Positions 46,047 through 59,849 of a DNA stretch of 64,000 bases are shown one piece after another. Each line of letters opens with the position of its first letter. The stretch's first letter is position 1. Position numbers and translations under genes: made by a program. Below the pieces are notes generated by a model, which did no database searches, was not told the origin of the DNA, and saw nothing but the letters and a program-made list of their open reading frames with translations. The stretch comes from Ceriagrion tenellum (taxonomy: Eukaryota > Arthropoda > Insecta > Odonata > Coenagrionidae), in contig OY720644.1 in the NCBI GenBank assembly GCA_963169105.1, positions 5,663,001 to 5,727,000 of the forward strand. Direction: 5' to 3'.

Positions 46047-46695
46047 ATAATAATAATATTTATTCCACTCCAACAAGAATTACAAAAATAATAATTCAAC
46101 TAAACATACAAGCAGCGTCCTTACACAACATGAAAATGTCATCTTATCACACAGATGTTACAATCTTTATCTTTAATAGTATATATTTCAGTTAATTACA
46201 ATTAATGGAATACAATGAATTTGGAGCAACTCTACATAAACTATATGGAATCCGTGAACATAGACCATAGCAACCTCATTGAAGAGGCTTAAGCTACAGT
46301 TTTGAATAATATTTCAACATCTTATTGTAAAATTAACGAATTTAACAGTTTCTTTGTAAACAACACTTGGTCGTTACAAAAGTATAACTCTTTTGTGGTA
46401 ACTGCATAAAAACTTTTGGTGCTATATAATTATAAAAATGTTTATAGGCTTCGGAATTATAAAACTATGGTTTTTTCTCAGCTTAGTAGTGATAGGTCAA
46501 GGTTTATTTTTGTGCCCTCTGCAGATATAGAAAATTCTTAAAACTTCGTACACATATAAGTGCCTAACTGGAAGCATTTTTGGCCTTAAAAACAATGGAT
46601 ACGAAGACTCCATCCGAGGAGTACATAGAATCACCCGTAATTTCCGCGCACACACAAGCATTAATGCCGTGAGTCGTACTCGACGCAAATTTCTA
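46047..46695 (-). pseudogene. Non-LTR retrotransposon 3' end (I/Jockey-like)
   Basis: On the minus strand a frame carries YPLFLRPKMLPVRHLYVYEV and LRIFYI, matching the conserved C-terminal block (LKILPV..LY.YKVL.IFY) of several LINE proteins. The 3' UTR runs to a GTGGAATAAATATTATTATT tail at about 46047-46065, a typical LINE end. Everything upstream of the C-terminal block is missing or unrecognisable. Confidence 0.6.
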
Positions 46696-47889
46696 GAGGC
46701 CTGGACGCGGCTTTACATCTACAGTATACAAACCCTAATTGGACAGATACTCGTGGAGGCGAGCTCCTCCTAAGATCTGTCCCTTTCGAGTTAATTTTCC
46801 CTCCAGAAGAAGACGTGATTAGCTTGGATTGGAAACTATTACCCCCAGTGTGGAGGGAGGATGGAAAAAATACACTGCCTCCCTTTGAACAGAAAGCGGC
46901 AAGGAATCAACTGTTCACCGTCCCATACGACGGACGGAACACAACACATCAAGTGCTCTTCACATGGGACCGTAATAGGAATAGGGATTTGACTGAAAAA
47001 TATCCACCGCTTCGGGTTTTAGAACACGGATGTTCAAGAGACCAATTAAAACTCAAAGATCCCCATGTTGGTTGAGTATGTTGCGCCATATCAGATACAG
47101 AAATCCCTGAGAGTTAGAAATAAAAATTATGTTGGTTGGAGTGCTGATCGTGAGTCATTGAGAGCATATTTTAATATTTTCTCATGTCGAAAAATGTTCA
47201 CTTCACACTTATTAAAATCTCTTTATTCAGTAGAAATATGTAAACATATAGAATTATAATTAATGTATTAATTATTCTACTATATGTTTACTTATTTCTT
47301 CTCATTAAAGTATTTTATATTAATATATTCGTATAAAATAAGTAACTACTGTAACTTGGGTAGAAGGCACAGAACTCGAAATTAAAACGAGCATGTAAAG
47401 AAAATGAAGAAGAGTTTTTAAAATCTGAATGATACCTTCATATTTGTGAAAAACATTCTAATAATATAAAACCTATTAATTCGTGTTCATGGAAAAATCT
47501 TTACTTATGTTAACCAAATATTTTCGAAATACATGCCGATTGCAATGAGGCCACGCGTTAAATTAGTACTAAATTGTCAAGAAAGCAAATCGGTAATAGG
47601 CAATTCGTTTACAGTTAATAAGTACCTAGATGCAAAGTCCCACGCAAATGAATACATGAACGAAAATCGTTACGACCAGCTTAATGTGATATGGTGGCAA
47701 TGAGTGCCTTGACAACATACACGGGGGAGGATTGGGGGGGGGGGTGGACACACAGCGATGGGGACAGTGATACATCAGACAATAGGAGCGACTTCCTCGT
47801 GTCCATTAGCAAGGAAAGCAAGAGGGAAAAAATGGCAATAAGACAAATTGGGTACTAAGCACCGCTCTCTCTCGGTACCGCTCTCTCTC
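46696..47889. other. No gene recognised
   Basis: Contains a plus frame (46815-47075, 86 residues) with no recognised domain. A small hairpin (GGACAGAT ... ATCTGTCC) lies at 46740-46782, and a G-run and (CT)n at 47735-47895. Remaining sequence is AT-rich. Confidence 0.3.
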
Positions 47890-48576
47890 TCTCTGGTTGA
47901 ACAACAGATCCCGTCGCAAATACCTGCTTGGAACCTTTCTTTTTTCTATCTTTGGCACTAACGAACCGTCATGCCTAATTGATATGTTTTCTAAAAGAAC
48001 TACCAATCATACTATGGTTACTAGAACAGAACCAAGTAACCTTCCACTTCCGACCCACCGAACCACTGCATTTCATATAAGTCGTTTGTCGTCGTGGCCG
48101 CCGACTCACAACTTTGGAATTCCATTCCGATTGATGTGAGGAAATACCGCTCGCTGGAAATTTTTCAATCTGATTGTATGAAATTTTATTAAATGAATGT
48201 TTTCCAGAATAGTTTAGCCTGGTCGGTATTTAATTCGCATTGCCTATTCTTTTATTAGACAAAAATTGTTTCTTTTCCCTCATGGTCTGTTTATGTTTTT
48301 TATCTTGTATCATATATCTATATATTGATTGTATTTATACCCATCTCTGAGTTCAGCTGTATAACATGTACAGTAATCGTTTTTCAATGAGATTCGTTGT
48401 TTTTGTCTTTTCCTTTATACATTGTATGTTATTTAGCTCTATTTATATTTTGAATTGAACTTAATAACATGTTAATTACCTCGCTGCTGTATCATTATAT
48501 TATTTTATTGTATTCTTGCTCTAAGGGGACCTGTCCCAGAGTAAAATAAATGATTATTCTATTCTATTCTCTTGGC
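47890..48576 (+). pseudogene. Non-LTR retrotransposon 3' end (Jockey/CR1/I-like)
   Basis: The plus frame contains RTEPSNLPLPTHRTTAFHIS, the same NLP.P.HRT block as at 10290, and after a frameshift near 48105 WNSIPIDVRKYRSLEIFQSD then CMKFY and a stop. The 3' UTR ends at 48530-48576 with CCCAGAGTAAAATAAATGA and (TTCTA)n. The tail strongly resembles that of the copy ending at 10636. Confidence 0.7.
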
Positions 48577-50928
48577 GAAAGGAAACATAATAACTTTATC
48601 TCGTAAAGAGTGCAAACCAACTCTAGCAGAGAAGCACATCCAAAAAGAATGTTGGAAACATCAGTCCGTGGGATATACTCCACAGGTACCGGGGGTTTGA
48701 CTTTGAGGGAAAATGATGTTATTTTCCATCGAATCATTAAGATTCATTCCAATACTAAGAATTTTGAGTTAAAAAATTGTTTATAAGCGATTTAAAAAAT
48801 GTAAATTATATGACCCAAAGAAATAATTTTAGTTAAAAAAAGCTGTTCATGATTACCACTAATTTTACTGTTGTCGATGACCAATTCAATAATGGCTTAA
48901 ATTATAATCGTAAGACATAAATGGCCAAATATTCAACTGGTGACTATGGAGTCTGTAGCTATTCCTCTCATCATTTGGCGCTTATCTGTCCACAAAAGCT
49001 GTCAATTTCCGACTCACAATTCTAGGGAAACTACTCATGTTACTCCACGATCCAATCGTCTCCATAGCAACATTTCAACGTCAAAGTTCTCCGCAATGGT
49101 GAGGTATGAAAATCTTCCTTTTTATTTCAGTACCGCCACAGAGTACGTTCATTATTTCAGTCACGTTTCACTAATAAGGTTTACAAAAGCAGACGAGCCT
49201 CTCTCTCTCTCTCTTATGTGATTTGTGCTTTCGCTTTTCGTCTGCTGGTTGTTGTCATTGATTGTCATGCGAGATGAATGACCGCGTCCGAACAGCTCCC
49301 AACCCCCCAACCGCCCCAACCCCCACAAGCGGCGGTAGACCGGAGAGGGTAGAGCGAACAAAGCAAAGAGAAGAAGGGGATGGAATAAATGAATCCGTCG
49401 GCGAATAAAAACAATATTATTAAGAAGGGTCTAGAGTGAAAATAATAAATCCTTTACGAGAAACCTGAGCAATCTGATATTGAACGTTGGAACGATGCCA
49501 TATCTATAACCATAGAGTAGTACATATATAGAGTGGCAAAGAGATAGGGAGATACGGATATGAGTTTTTAAATAATACTTTGGCCGATAGATGGAACAGG
49601 TGTATCGAAGTTGACGACAAGCCATAACAAATGAGCTTTGGCACACGGCCACTTCATTTATTGTCGCATACTCACATGATGTCCTTACGAAAATTTCGGT
49701 GCCTGGATATTTAGTAATCGCCCCATAGCAACGGAAACAAATCTTATTGAGTCGTAGAGACCAAATTAAACACGTATTTTAATGTGCCTTCAATGAATGA
49801 ATCGTCTATAATGAATCGATATCACGTCAATACGATAAGACACGCGATTACCAAACACGGATTAAACTGTTTCCCGATGTATCATAGGAACGACAAAACA
49901 ATTCATACTCGATTAAAAGCACACAACAGCCATGGTAAATCCACTTTTCTGTATGTTAATGCAAAATCACCGAGTACCACTAGCGCCTTCTCCGTAAGCC
50001 AAAAGTCTTTCTTTCCTAAGGTGGTGACACCTGAGAAATTCTTACCAAAGCTCTCAAAAATGTACATCCAGTTTTTAACATTGCTTTGCCATTCTATATA
50101 TACTTACTCTACAATAAAACTGAAGTAATTCCAATAGTAAGGAACGAAGAGGGGATTAATTTACCATTCAGCCATTTGGAATATCAAAAATAATATGATT
50201 TATAATACAGTCACAAGAAACCTATACCCTAAATGAGAAATCAACATGGCGGACAAATAATTCACTGTGTCTGAGAATCAATTGAATGAGGAATCGAAAG
50301 AATAGAATGACATCATTTATTTTATTAACACGAAAAGCAAATTTTCTTAGTCTATCCGTCCACAAATTCTATCTTCATGTGGAAAAATACGTACTGAAGT
50401 AATTAAATTTGATTACAGTCTTTTTTTCTACTGAGTAATTAATTTAGAAGTACCCGGAACACAAAGTCGGGACGAACGCCACACGAGAGGTTTAATAAGA
50501 TTAAGATTCGTATTTATGAATGCGAATTTTGTTTTCCTTTGGAATTTCACAAATTTTCGTGTAAACATACGTAAAACTTCGACACTAGAAAATACTGGAA
50601 AACTAAATTACTCAAAAAACCTCGAGGAAAAAGGACATTTTGAAAATAGAAAAGAATCGCAGAAATAGAAGAAAAATTAGTGAGGGGGAAATCGGACGGA
50701 ACGAAAGTATAAATTAATTTGCTCTAACTTAGAAGTACAACGAAAAGCACAAAAACTACAACTTTTTGTAAATTAGAAAATTCGCTTATGACAAATTTAT
50801 ATATATCTATCGATGCATTTCTTCAACTTGATGATAATTCTACTCCGGTTGAAAATTTTTATTTAAAAATATTAGGTTAGGTAGTTTTGGCAACGAAGTC
50901 CGGAGCCTATCGGTTGACTACGCTCTTT
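48577..50928. other. No gene recognised
   Basis: AT-rich with short frames, a (CT)n run at 49200-49213 and no domains. The 114-residue plus frame at 49784-50128 was examined and not recognised. Confidence 0.3.
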
Positions 50929-52708
50929 TAAGGTAGTCCGAGCGAAATGTCATTCTTTTTAATATATATAAAGCTACAAAACTGACTGATTCATCAAAAC
51001 TCCTGGGCATTTCTAAACGAGCTAGGTGGGTGAAATTTTCAGAGTAAAGTTAGAATCATGTGTCGAGTTGGGAAAAAATCGAAAAAGTTAAAAAAAATTA
51101 GATTGGGCTTCGATTTATTGCAATCGATACCTTTACATGGGATTATATGGGAAAAATGAAAAATTTTAGTGTGAACCATTTTTCTTTCGTTCATTAAAAT
51201 ATGAAATAATTGAGCTACAAGATTGATTCTTTCACAAATATTAGGCTGAATGTTTAAAAAATCTTGTAATCGATTCTTTCCTACCTACCGTAAAACTAAA
51301 TTTTTAAACTTTTATCTGGGTTTTTAGAAATTTTTTCACCTTCGTTGCTATTGATATAATTCTCCATTGTCGCCGGGCCGAGTGTCGATTAGAGGTTTGG
51401 AACTCAGCGAGGCGGGCCAGTTTCAGGTGAGGGTTAGATTTATGTGTCGATACTGTGTAAAAGTTAAAAAAATCGATTAGGCTTCGAGTTATTGGACTCG
51501 ATAGCTCACATATATGAGTTAGGTATACTAAGTTCATGTTATTTAGTCTTCTTTATACCATTTTTCGCACTGCTAAGTACTGGGTATAATTTCTTCAACT
51601 TTTTCCTGGCCTCTACCGCAGCTTTGATGGCCAATTTTAACCAACTAAGCTTCATGATATTGTAGCTATAATTAAAAAAACATGTAGTCCATGAAGAAGA
51701 TTGGAAGAGAAAAATTGAATATAAAAATTAGTACATTAAAAATCTAGATTCCGATGTAATTTATACGGTAAAATTCTTCATGTGAGCTCTTAATAAGTAT
51801 GCTGTACTGAAATGAAATATCCAACGTAGAAGATCGTCTTATATGCCGTCAAATGAGGTTACGACGATCTTCCAGTGGTTCCACGTTCGTTTCGGTATAC
51901 TGAATATTTATAGTATACGGAATACTGAATATTTATACTATAGTATTTTGAAAAGTCGTTAATAACCGGATGACATACAATATATGTTTGTACTAGAACT
52001 GTCTGGTATCCATACCTCATGGGGCGCGGATTTCATTTTCGAGAATTATACTTTTCTTTGCTTGCATGTAGCACGCAGACTTAAGAGCTTTCAAAGTTTT
52101 TTTCCTTATTTAAAGAGTATCATCATATTACACTCCCCCCCCCCTGCTTGCAAATTGCAAGCACCAATTTACTCGTTTTACTAATAAATCAATGAATTTG
52201 GTCTCATTTTAAAGAATAATATCTCACCTATCCAACGACACCAAAACTTCTACCCCTTACCACATTACATATTTTCCAAAAAATACAGCAGCCCTTTTAC
52301 ATCGAAAATGGTACGTTTACGCACTCCAGAGAGACATAATTTCCAAAATGAGGTATTTTTAACACTTAGATGTCGTAAAAAAACTAACAGTGTGCAGTTT
52401 CTATGTTTTCTCAACTACATTTGAAAATTAATCATATTGTCACCGCAGTAGGTTCTTGAGTATCACAAAAAACCTTCCGTTTTGAAGGAGTTTCAAACGC
52501 ACCTCGCGAAAAAAATGAGTCAAGTTAAAGACTTACTTAGATATTTTCATTTAATAACTTACAGACTCTGTCATATAAAACTATTTTATTGCATCATTAA
52601 TAATGCAATATTTACTTGATCTGTCCTACAGCTGGTGAAATCAAAACGCATAATTCGAATATGGTCTCTATCATGACTTAGGGAACTATCTCGCTCGGAC
52701 TACCTTAA
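50929..52708. mobile_element. Possible long MITE-A relative: left TIR, unique interior, MITE-A body
   Basis: Starts with a good MITE-A terminus (TTAAGGTAGTCCGAGCGAAA, 50929-50948), but the next about 1.2 kb is unrelated to MITE-A. From about 52173 a MITE-A body begins mid-element (copy 7) and runs to a perfect right terminus CTCGGACTACCTTAA at 52708. No second terminus lies between. The interior has two diverged direct repeats (about 51045-51137 and 51430-51502). It could be a longer family member whose shortened derivative is MITE-A, or two overlapping truncated insertions. No transposase is seen. Confidence 0.5.
52173..52708 (+). mobile_element. MITE-A copy 7 (body without its usual left end)
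   Basis: Well-preserved family sequence (AATCAATGAATTTGGTCTCA, TATCCAACGACACC, CACCGCAGTAGGTTCTTG, CTTCCGTTTTGAAGGAGTTT, CTACAGCTGGTGAAATC) ending TCGCTCGGACTACCTTAA. The first about 24 bases are replaced by unrelated sequence that includes a 19-bp palindrome, TGCTTGCAAATTGCAAGCA (52145-52163). Confidence 0.82.
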
Positions 52709-55700
52709 AGACATACTTTCGCAGCTTACGGAATGACTCCCAGGACACGGCCTTCTAAATGCAAGTGACTCTGTCGGAGCCACGAAGGGCTGAACACACT
52801 CGATGTTGTATATTTAATATAACTATTTCGTTCATCCAAATTGCGACATGTTGGTCTTCATGCAGTGATGCTATTTACTGTAATACCAAATTCTAATGTA
52901 TCTTAATGTATTCCTCTTCAAGGACTCGGTAAAATGTACTGATCTCTCTACCACTCACAATGATGCTCTAGCAGCATAATATTAATGGTAACACGAAGAA
53001 TGATTCACTTAGGAATTTGCACGGTACAAATAACGAATACATATATTTTCGGAGCACACAGCAGAAGCAATTATGCCATAAAATGATTTATGTGTAATCA
53101 TATCTTCATTTTAGACGATCACCATAAGCAGTTGCTTTTTCCAAACATTACAGTCATTAACGAGCCAATTTGACTCACACCAAGGGTCGAAATTCGGCCA
53201 TGAAAAAATAATTTGACTGGAGCGGGATGCGAAACCGGATCACCCAGTTGTTCACATGCACCCGTGCGAGTGACTTCGTACCACTTCATTTGTCAATCAA
53301 GTGATTCCAAAATTTGTCGTTTTTAATTGTCGTTCCAATATGTCAATAACGGCAATGTTGGGTTTATGCACCGCAACAATGGCTCTGTAAGCGCGACTAT
53401 CGACTCATGTGCTACAATGTAGACTTGAGGGTTGAATAATTTTCAAGCATATAGCATGATTTTAAGCAGAGTGTATTTTCATTTCTCTCCTCTGTCTAGA
53501 TTTAGAGACAAGGTTAAGGATAGAAAAATCATCGAGAGGAACGAAAATTAGCATGCGCCATCTTGGAAAAACGGCTGCCACGAGAAAACAAGAAGGGATA
53601 GATCTTTTTAAACTGTAACATTTAACTGCTAATATTTGAGGTTATTCGTGTAAAAAATGGATTTTTTAAAAATGAGGTCACGTGAAAAATTAATTTTATA
53701 TTGAACCTCATTGAAATTGAATTAACCCTCACTTCTATGCGTACAATCCTCCGAATAATTGGTGGAATAAACTCACATAATATAATTTTAAAAAGTATAC
53801 AGTTTTAAATACTTAATAATATTTATGTGATTTTTTCATACAATGGAGAACTCCGTAAAACTCAGAAAATAATAATTCACATTTCAAAATACACAAAGCT
53901 TTAATATTTCACGCTGAATGAGTGGTTGGGATGAAATTATAACCTCGACAGACGTCATAACTTAGCTTGATTCCTTGGACTCTTGAAATGCGGACCTCCG
54001 ACTTTAAGTCATTAATAATAATATTCTTGAATATTTGGTCATTTATATATTTAACTTTCAGCCAGCTTTTCATCAAATATTTTATTCGCCGAGAAAGTTA
54101 TAATTGTTTTACTCAGTAAATAAAAAATATATCTTCCACTTAGGTAAAAAATTATAATGCCAATGACAAACAAGACATTAACGAAGACATATTTCCGCAC
54201 CGTCGAATTTGAACTTTTGAAGGGAGTATTTTGAAATTGGCACGATCACTTTATAAGTCCGCACCGGGAGACAGAGTATGAGACCACAATATCGGCCGTT
54301 CATAGCACGAATCGCAGTGGATTAGAAAGAGGACAAAGCTATCGAAAATCGTTTCTGCTCCCAGTCACTTAGCAAACAAATACTACTTTAAGTCATTGAC
54401 AAGAATCTTTTTTTCGACCACTAAAAAATGAAGAATTTTTTCGAGTGCTGGTAAATTTAAAAAGAAACTACTCAAGCAACGGTGACCATCAAATTTTCCA
54501 AAAAAAATATTGAAATATTTAGGGGTTTGACTGATTCAGAACCTAGATACTTTAATAAACACGGAAACAACAAAATGAATGTTAAAGTACCAACGATACT
54601 CAATGGTTAACCAAATGGCTTAAAACACATGGAATCTATGAGAGGATTTAAGATAAAATTAAAAAAAGTACCTACTGGAGAGAGTGTGCACTCATGTACC
54701 TATAAAAACTGTGTCAAATTAAATCAATTAAATATTTCCACATTCTAATATAACAAAAAAAGAGTATATGGAAATTTAGTTAGATTTAAGTAGATCAACT
54801 TTCTATTTATACTTGTGATAAAATAATGTTACTATAAAATCTCGGATATGGACTAATAATATTTCTTTTGTGAACTTCCACTAAAATTGTATCTACATGT
54901 ATAAATGTATGTATGTATAATTATGTGTTTAAATGAGAAATTTACCTATATTTTAGCACATCTATATTTATCGTACGGGCAATTTTATTTATTTATTTTT
55001 CAAAAAACTCATTTCTATGCTTGGGAAATCCTTAATTATTGAAAATAATATTTGCCAAATATTCATATTTATAATTACGTATTAAATGCACAGTGATACA
55101 GAAACTGAATTTGTGAGGAAACTATCAACTGCCTAAATATACAATTTTATATTTTTATAAATTTTACTTACTCCTGGTACTGTAATCAACGGATATGTGA
55201 TTACACCTCAATACTGAAATTTTGGAAACTGCTGATGAGCATTAGCTTAACAGGGCCAGACTGAAAAATTATCATTTTTTAGAAATATTTTTTTTTAAAT
55301 TGTGTAATTAAAGAAATACTTGCTCATGAAGCATATTTGTCCTGTACATAAAAATTAATTTTTTTGTTTAAAGGTAAATAAATAAATTCATTTGTGATTA
55401 TTACATATTTGAATGATTAAGACAGTTGTTTGTGTTTGTGATGATTATAATACAGAATATTTAATAATGAATAGAATTTAGCAAACGGCAATTCATGCAC
55501 TTAACGGATGGCAGCCTCCTCACAGGTCTGTGACTTTTGAGGCTGCCTAAATCTCCTGAAAAATTGTAAAAAAATTTTGTACTTAAATTTGAGGAGTAAT
55601 AAATGTATTTTACTTTAAAAAAATATTGGCTTTCTCTTAACTAGCTAAACTTAAATCATGATTTTGGTCATTGGAATATGAACATAGCTGTTCACCTTAT

Positions 55701-56389
55701 TATAACGCCAACACTGCGTAATCAAATAGCAATATTACAAGGTTACAAATTCAAACTATACCTTATACTTTCCAAGCGGTAGTACTGAGATTCATTAGAG
55801 AATATTCGGCTTGCGAGTCAGTTACCAAGGAGGAATTTGCGGAATGGGTTCTGAGTCTCCCATCATCGAAAAAGGTCATTTTTGCGGTGAAAACTGAATC
55901 TCCAATCCAAGAAGCTGTCAAATTTGAAGTGGAAACCGCGTTACTTTAAGTTTAAAGGAATAGATCCGACCTATTCCACGACTATTCAAATGCTATATTA
56001 GAGTACGGTCCCACAGTTATCCCTTCTTTAGCCTCTCTTCCCATTAAAAGAGATCGGCGGAAAAAAGTTATTCCGTCCGTCTTTCTGTTCGCTTCCTCCG
56101 CGATGAGATTTCAACTCTTTCCATTACACAAGGCCCTCGGAGAGATTTGGTCCATGTCCCGAAGCCACGCCACCAAAATCCCCATTGCAGCCTTGAGGTT
56201 GCCTCACATTCAACTGATGGCATTGGCTCCAAGAATTCTGGAAAAACTTAAGCACCGTCTAGCCATCGACTCTCGCGCATTCTACATCTAAGAGGTACCA
56301 TCTCAAGGCCACCTCGGAGGTGTGCGGCAGGGTATGACATCGCACGAGGCTTGCAATAACCATATTCAGAGTGGCTACTGATATCCAAT
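52709..56389. other. No gene recognised
   Basis: Long AT-rich stretch with few frames above 60 codons, none with domains. 54.4-55.7 kb is particularly AT-rich. No inverted terminal repeats or arrays were visible. Confidence 0.3.
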
Positions 56390-57022
56390 TTATAAATTCC
56401 CTGACCTTTCCCTGACTTTTCCCTGGTGGATTTACCAATTTCCCTGACCGATCGCCAAAAGGTCGCCTATTATTGGGATAGTTTTTTTTCTGCTGAATTG
56501 AATTTTCTACAGCAGCTTTAAATTTTCTAAATGTTCTAATCATCGTCTCGTATTTTTCAGAACTACAGGCATGTGTTAACTGTAAGCTAGTTATCTCCAG
56601 CTACTTCCCGTCCAGAGTTTCGGAAGTTAAAAATAAAGCGAGGTAAAATTTTCCGAACAACAGCCTCGGATTCCTTGGGATGAGCGTAATAATTTGTAAT
56701 CATGATTTTTAAAACAACTTGATAACTATCGCAATAAGGATGTACAAAAGGGATAAATTGTACGTCTGATTCACAACTAAATAACTAAGATTCACAAATG
56801 GATACTCCACGAATTGATGGTGCTTATTCCATGCACGTCAGCGACGGACGTTAGTTTTAGTTTGTGAAATAAAGGACGGGAAACACTGGCCGACAAACGC
56901 AATGGTAGAAAAATAACGAGGATTCCTATTCCAGTTGCTCCCAGACTGTTACGAGAATTCCCTGACTTTTCCAGAAATTCAAAATTCCCTGAGAATTCCA
57001 GGTTTTCCCTGACCATCGCCAC
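56390..57022 (-). repeat. Unclassified repeat with TTCCCTGAC clusters
   Basis: Two clusters of TTCCCTGAC / TTTTCCCTG units lie at 56397-56450 and 56948-57022. On the minus strand the second begins CAGGGTGGCGATGGTCAGGG and continues AAAACCTGGAATTCTCAGGG. Sequences of this style recur in arthropod genomes as interspersed repeats. I infer one repeat whose related blocks lie at both ends, but no clean terminal inverted repeat or target duplication was found. Confidence 0.45.
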
Positions 57023-58422
57023 CCTGTTATTACACTCAATCATAATATCATTATCTATTTTTATAAATATATTGTTCATCGACGATTTTTTAGAAGAAAT
57101 GAAAAAAGAAAGAAATAAACAATAACACATTTAAAGTCCACTTGAGCACAATGCTCATTAGAAGGTCCTTACTTCAGCATACTCCATTTGAATACGATAC
57201 ACATATTGAAGTGTACAAAAGTAGATCAAATGTATATTACACTAAAATGCAACTATACTCAAATACAATTTAGAAACATTTATTTCATTCAATTTTTGGT
57301 TTAGACATGCTTCGAAATTCTGGAGAATTTCGATGCAATAATAATTGATTTAATAATATAGGTGTATTATATTACAGAGTCTCTCCTCTCGCCATATACA
57401 TTCATTATAATTAGGACACTGATAGGGATCAACATTCCTCAAAGTCATTGCATTCTCCATTATTCTTGGTACTTTATATTTATCATTGAAATAATTCTCA
57501 ATTATCAGTATGTAATCAAACAATTTATCAATTGGTAATATATTTAGACATTTGTAAGCAACCTCTACATTTATGATTCTTGTAACATCACCCAAAATTT
57601 GTCATTCATATATATAGTTTTTAAAATCCTGTTTTGAGTTGCTTCCAAGAATTTTTTCAGTATATTACACTAGTACTAAGTAGTCATGCCATATCTGACC
57701 AATGATTCTAGAATAGCAGAGTAAACCCTTCTAAAGTAAATTTGCTTAAAAACGGTCTTTAACTTTCATTTCACTCATTACCCGTCAGCCAATGTATATT
57801 CATGCTAGCGAACGAAACATGAAAAACGATCACCAAATAAAAGGCAATAGAATACTTGAGTACATAAGAGTTTGAAAAATAACCCAGCCTATCGCTAAAG
57901 TTTAAATTACCAGTGACTTCGACCACAGGCATTTATAACGATTATTAAATCGCACTGAGAAAAATGATGTCTTTTAACTTTCCGTCTTACAATCGACCTC
58001 TTTAATTTATTCTTGTGGTCTGACCACCATTGTGATATATAGCGTTTAAAATGCCCTCAACTTCACATGAGGAGTAATCTGATTACATTTTATTCTGGTA
58101 TTGAAGTGTAATTTTCAATCTAAGCCGTGTTGACGACTGCATAACAAATCTTCCATTTCTTTAGACACACTGCGCGTCTTATCGTGACTTTGGTCACAAA
58201 CCTGTTATCTGTTCTTAACCGCCCTCAATCGAATTCCGATTTCACGCCTACTCCTTAAGTTTCCTAAGTTCTAGCAGCATATTCTAGGATGGAATTAATT
58301 GGACGTGTATTCCTATTCCGGCCCTTTCAGACTTTTCTCCTCAACTTAGTCGGCTGTACAAGAGGGTAGAGCGATGTAAGCTCGGGCTGCAATAGTTCTC
58401 CACTCAGTAGAACTCAAACGCT
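57023..58422. other. No gene recognised
   Basis: AT-rich; an 81-residue minus frame (57595-57350) has no recognised domain. Confidence 0.3.
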
Positions 58423-58986
58423 TTAAGGTAGTGCGAGTGAGAAAGTTCCTTAATCATAATAGACACCATATTCGATATATACGTTTTAATTTCACTAACT
58501 GTGAGACACACGAATTATACATTGCATGATTAATGGTCAATAACATAGTTTTGCATGACAGAAATTGTAAGTAATCAAACGAAAATATTCAAATAAGCCT
58601 TTAACTTGACTCATTTCTTTCACGCGGTGCGTTTGAAACTTCATCAAAACGGAAAGTTTTTTGTGATACCGAAGAATTTACTGCGGTGAGAGTATGGTTT
58701 ATTTTAAAAAATAGTTGAGAAAACACTCAACCTACATACTGTTGCTTTTTTAACGAACTCTAAGTGTAGGGAATGCCTCATTATTTAATATAAGGTCTCT
58801 CAGGAGTGCATACACGACCCATTTCCCATATAAGAGGGTCGGTATTTTTTGGCAAATACCTCGGAAAGTAATGTGGTAAGGGGTTTAATTTTGGATGCCA
58901 ATGGAAGGGTGATATATTTTTCTTTAATATAAGACCAACTTCATTGACTTCTAGGTAAAATGATATTTCGCTAAAAACTACCTTAA
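58423..58986 (-). mobile_element. MITE-A copy 8
   Basis: Full-length on the minus strand. The plus-strand start is TTAAGGTAGTGCGAGTGAGA and the plus-strand end is TTTCGCTAAAAACTACCTTAA. TTAA is present at both edges. Moderately diverged in the middle. Confidence 0.85.
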
Positions 58987-59849
58987 ACCAAGCAATGAGA
59001 ATTTTTCCCGACTCAATTTTACCAATTTAATGTCAAATAACTCCCATAATGTTAAATATCTAAGAACTCCACGCCAAGAATCTGATTTCGTTTCCGTGCT
59101 CCAAAAACTGAGGTTCATAATTTTATAGTGGTGGAGGTCACTCGCTAGCCATCGCGCTTTAAACAAACAATGGAGTCGTCTGGGAAAGGCTATCATGTTT
59201 TTATTTTTTCTATCAATTTTCTTCAAAGTGTTATTGCCTTAGTCCTGTTCAGTTAGAATCTACATGTACGGAAATATTCATACTATATTCATACTAATAT
59301 ATACTGCCTATTGTGGGAGCAAGAAGATGGAAAAGCTACGAAAAATGGAGATTGGGATGCTGTTAGCGCCAGGCGGAAATGAGGGAAATAAGCTGTTTAG
59401 GGAATCCTTTGGGGACGAAGAGGTAAATTTAAAAGCAGCACCAAGAGGGACGAGGGAAAGACGTCGACGGTCAAAAGCGGTGGAGATATGGGGTATCCAA
59501 TTTCCTCCCCTTGATTCATCCAGAAACCACGTTTCCAAAATCATTTATACGCGTAGACAACCATTTTTTTACTTACTCCGACACCCTACAGAACCTTCAA
59601 CGACGCTATTCCATTACATATTTGAGTTATAAAGTTTATCGCATTAATAAATATTGAAAGCAAAGTTTTCTCTCAGTTAGGCACTTGGTCTGAACGCACA
59701 TTGCCTCATGGAAATCCAAGCGTTCAGTTCATTTCCTTCACTTTCAGTCTTTGTATCTCTTTTTCATAATTATAAATAATAAACAATAGACGTGTTAAGT
59801 CGAGACGAACGGCAAAATGAAGGAAATATAATACATATTTTCATCCTTA
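58987..59849. other. No gene recognised
   Basis: A 122-residue plus frame (59264-59632) has no known motif; its shadow on the minus strand is equally featureless. Not called as a gene. Confidence 0.3.

Noticed and set aside
46815..47075. 86-codon plus frame as a gene
   Set aside because: No start context, homologous pattern or splice evidence that I recognise.
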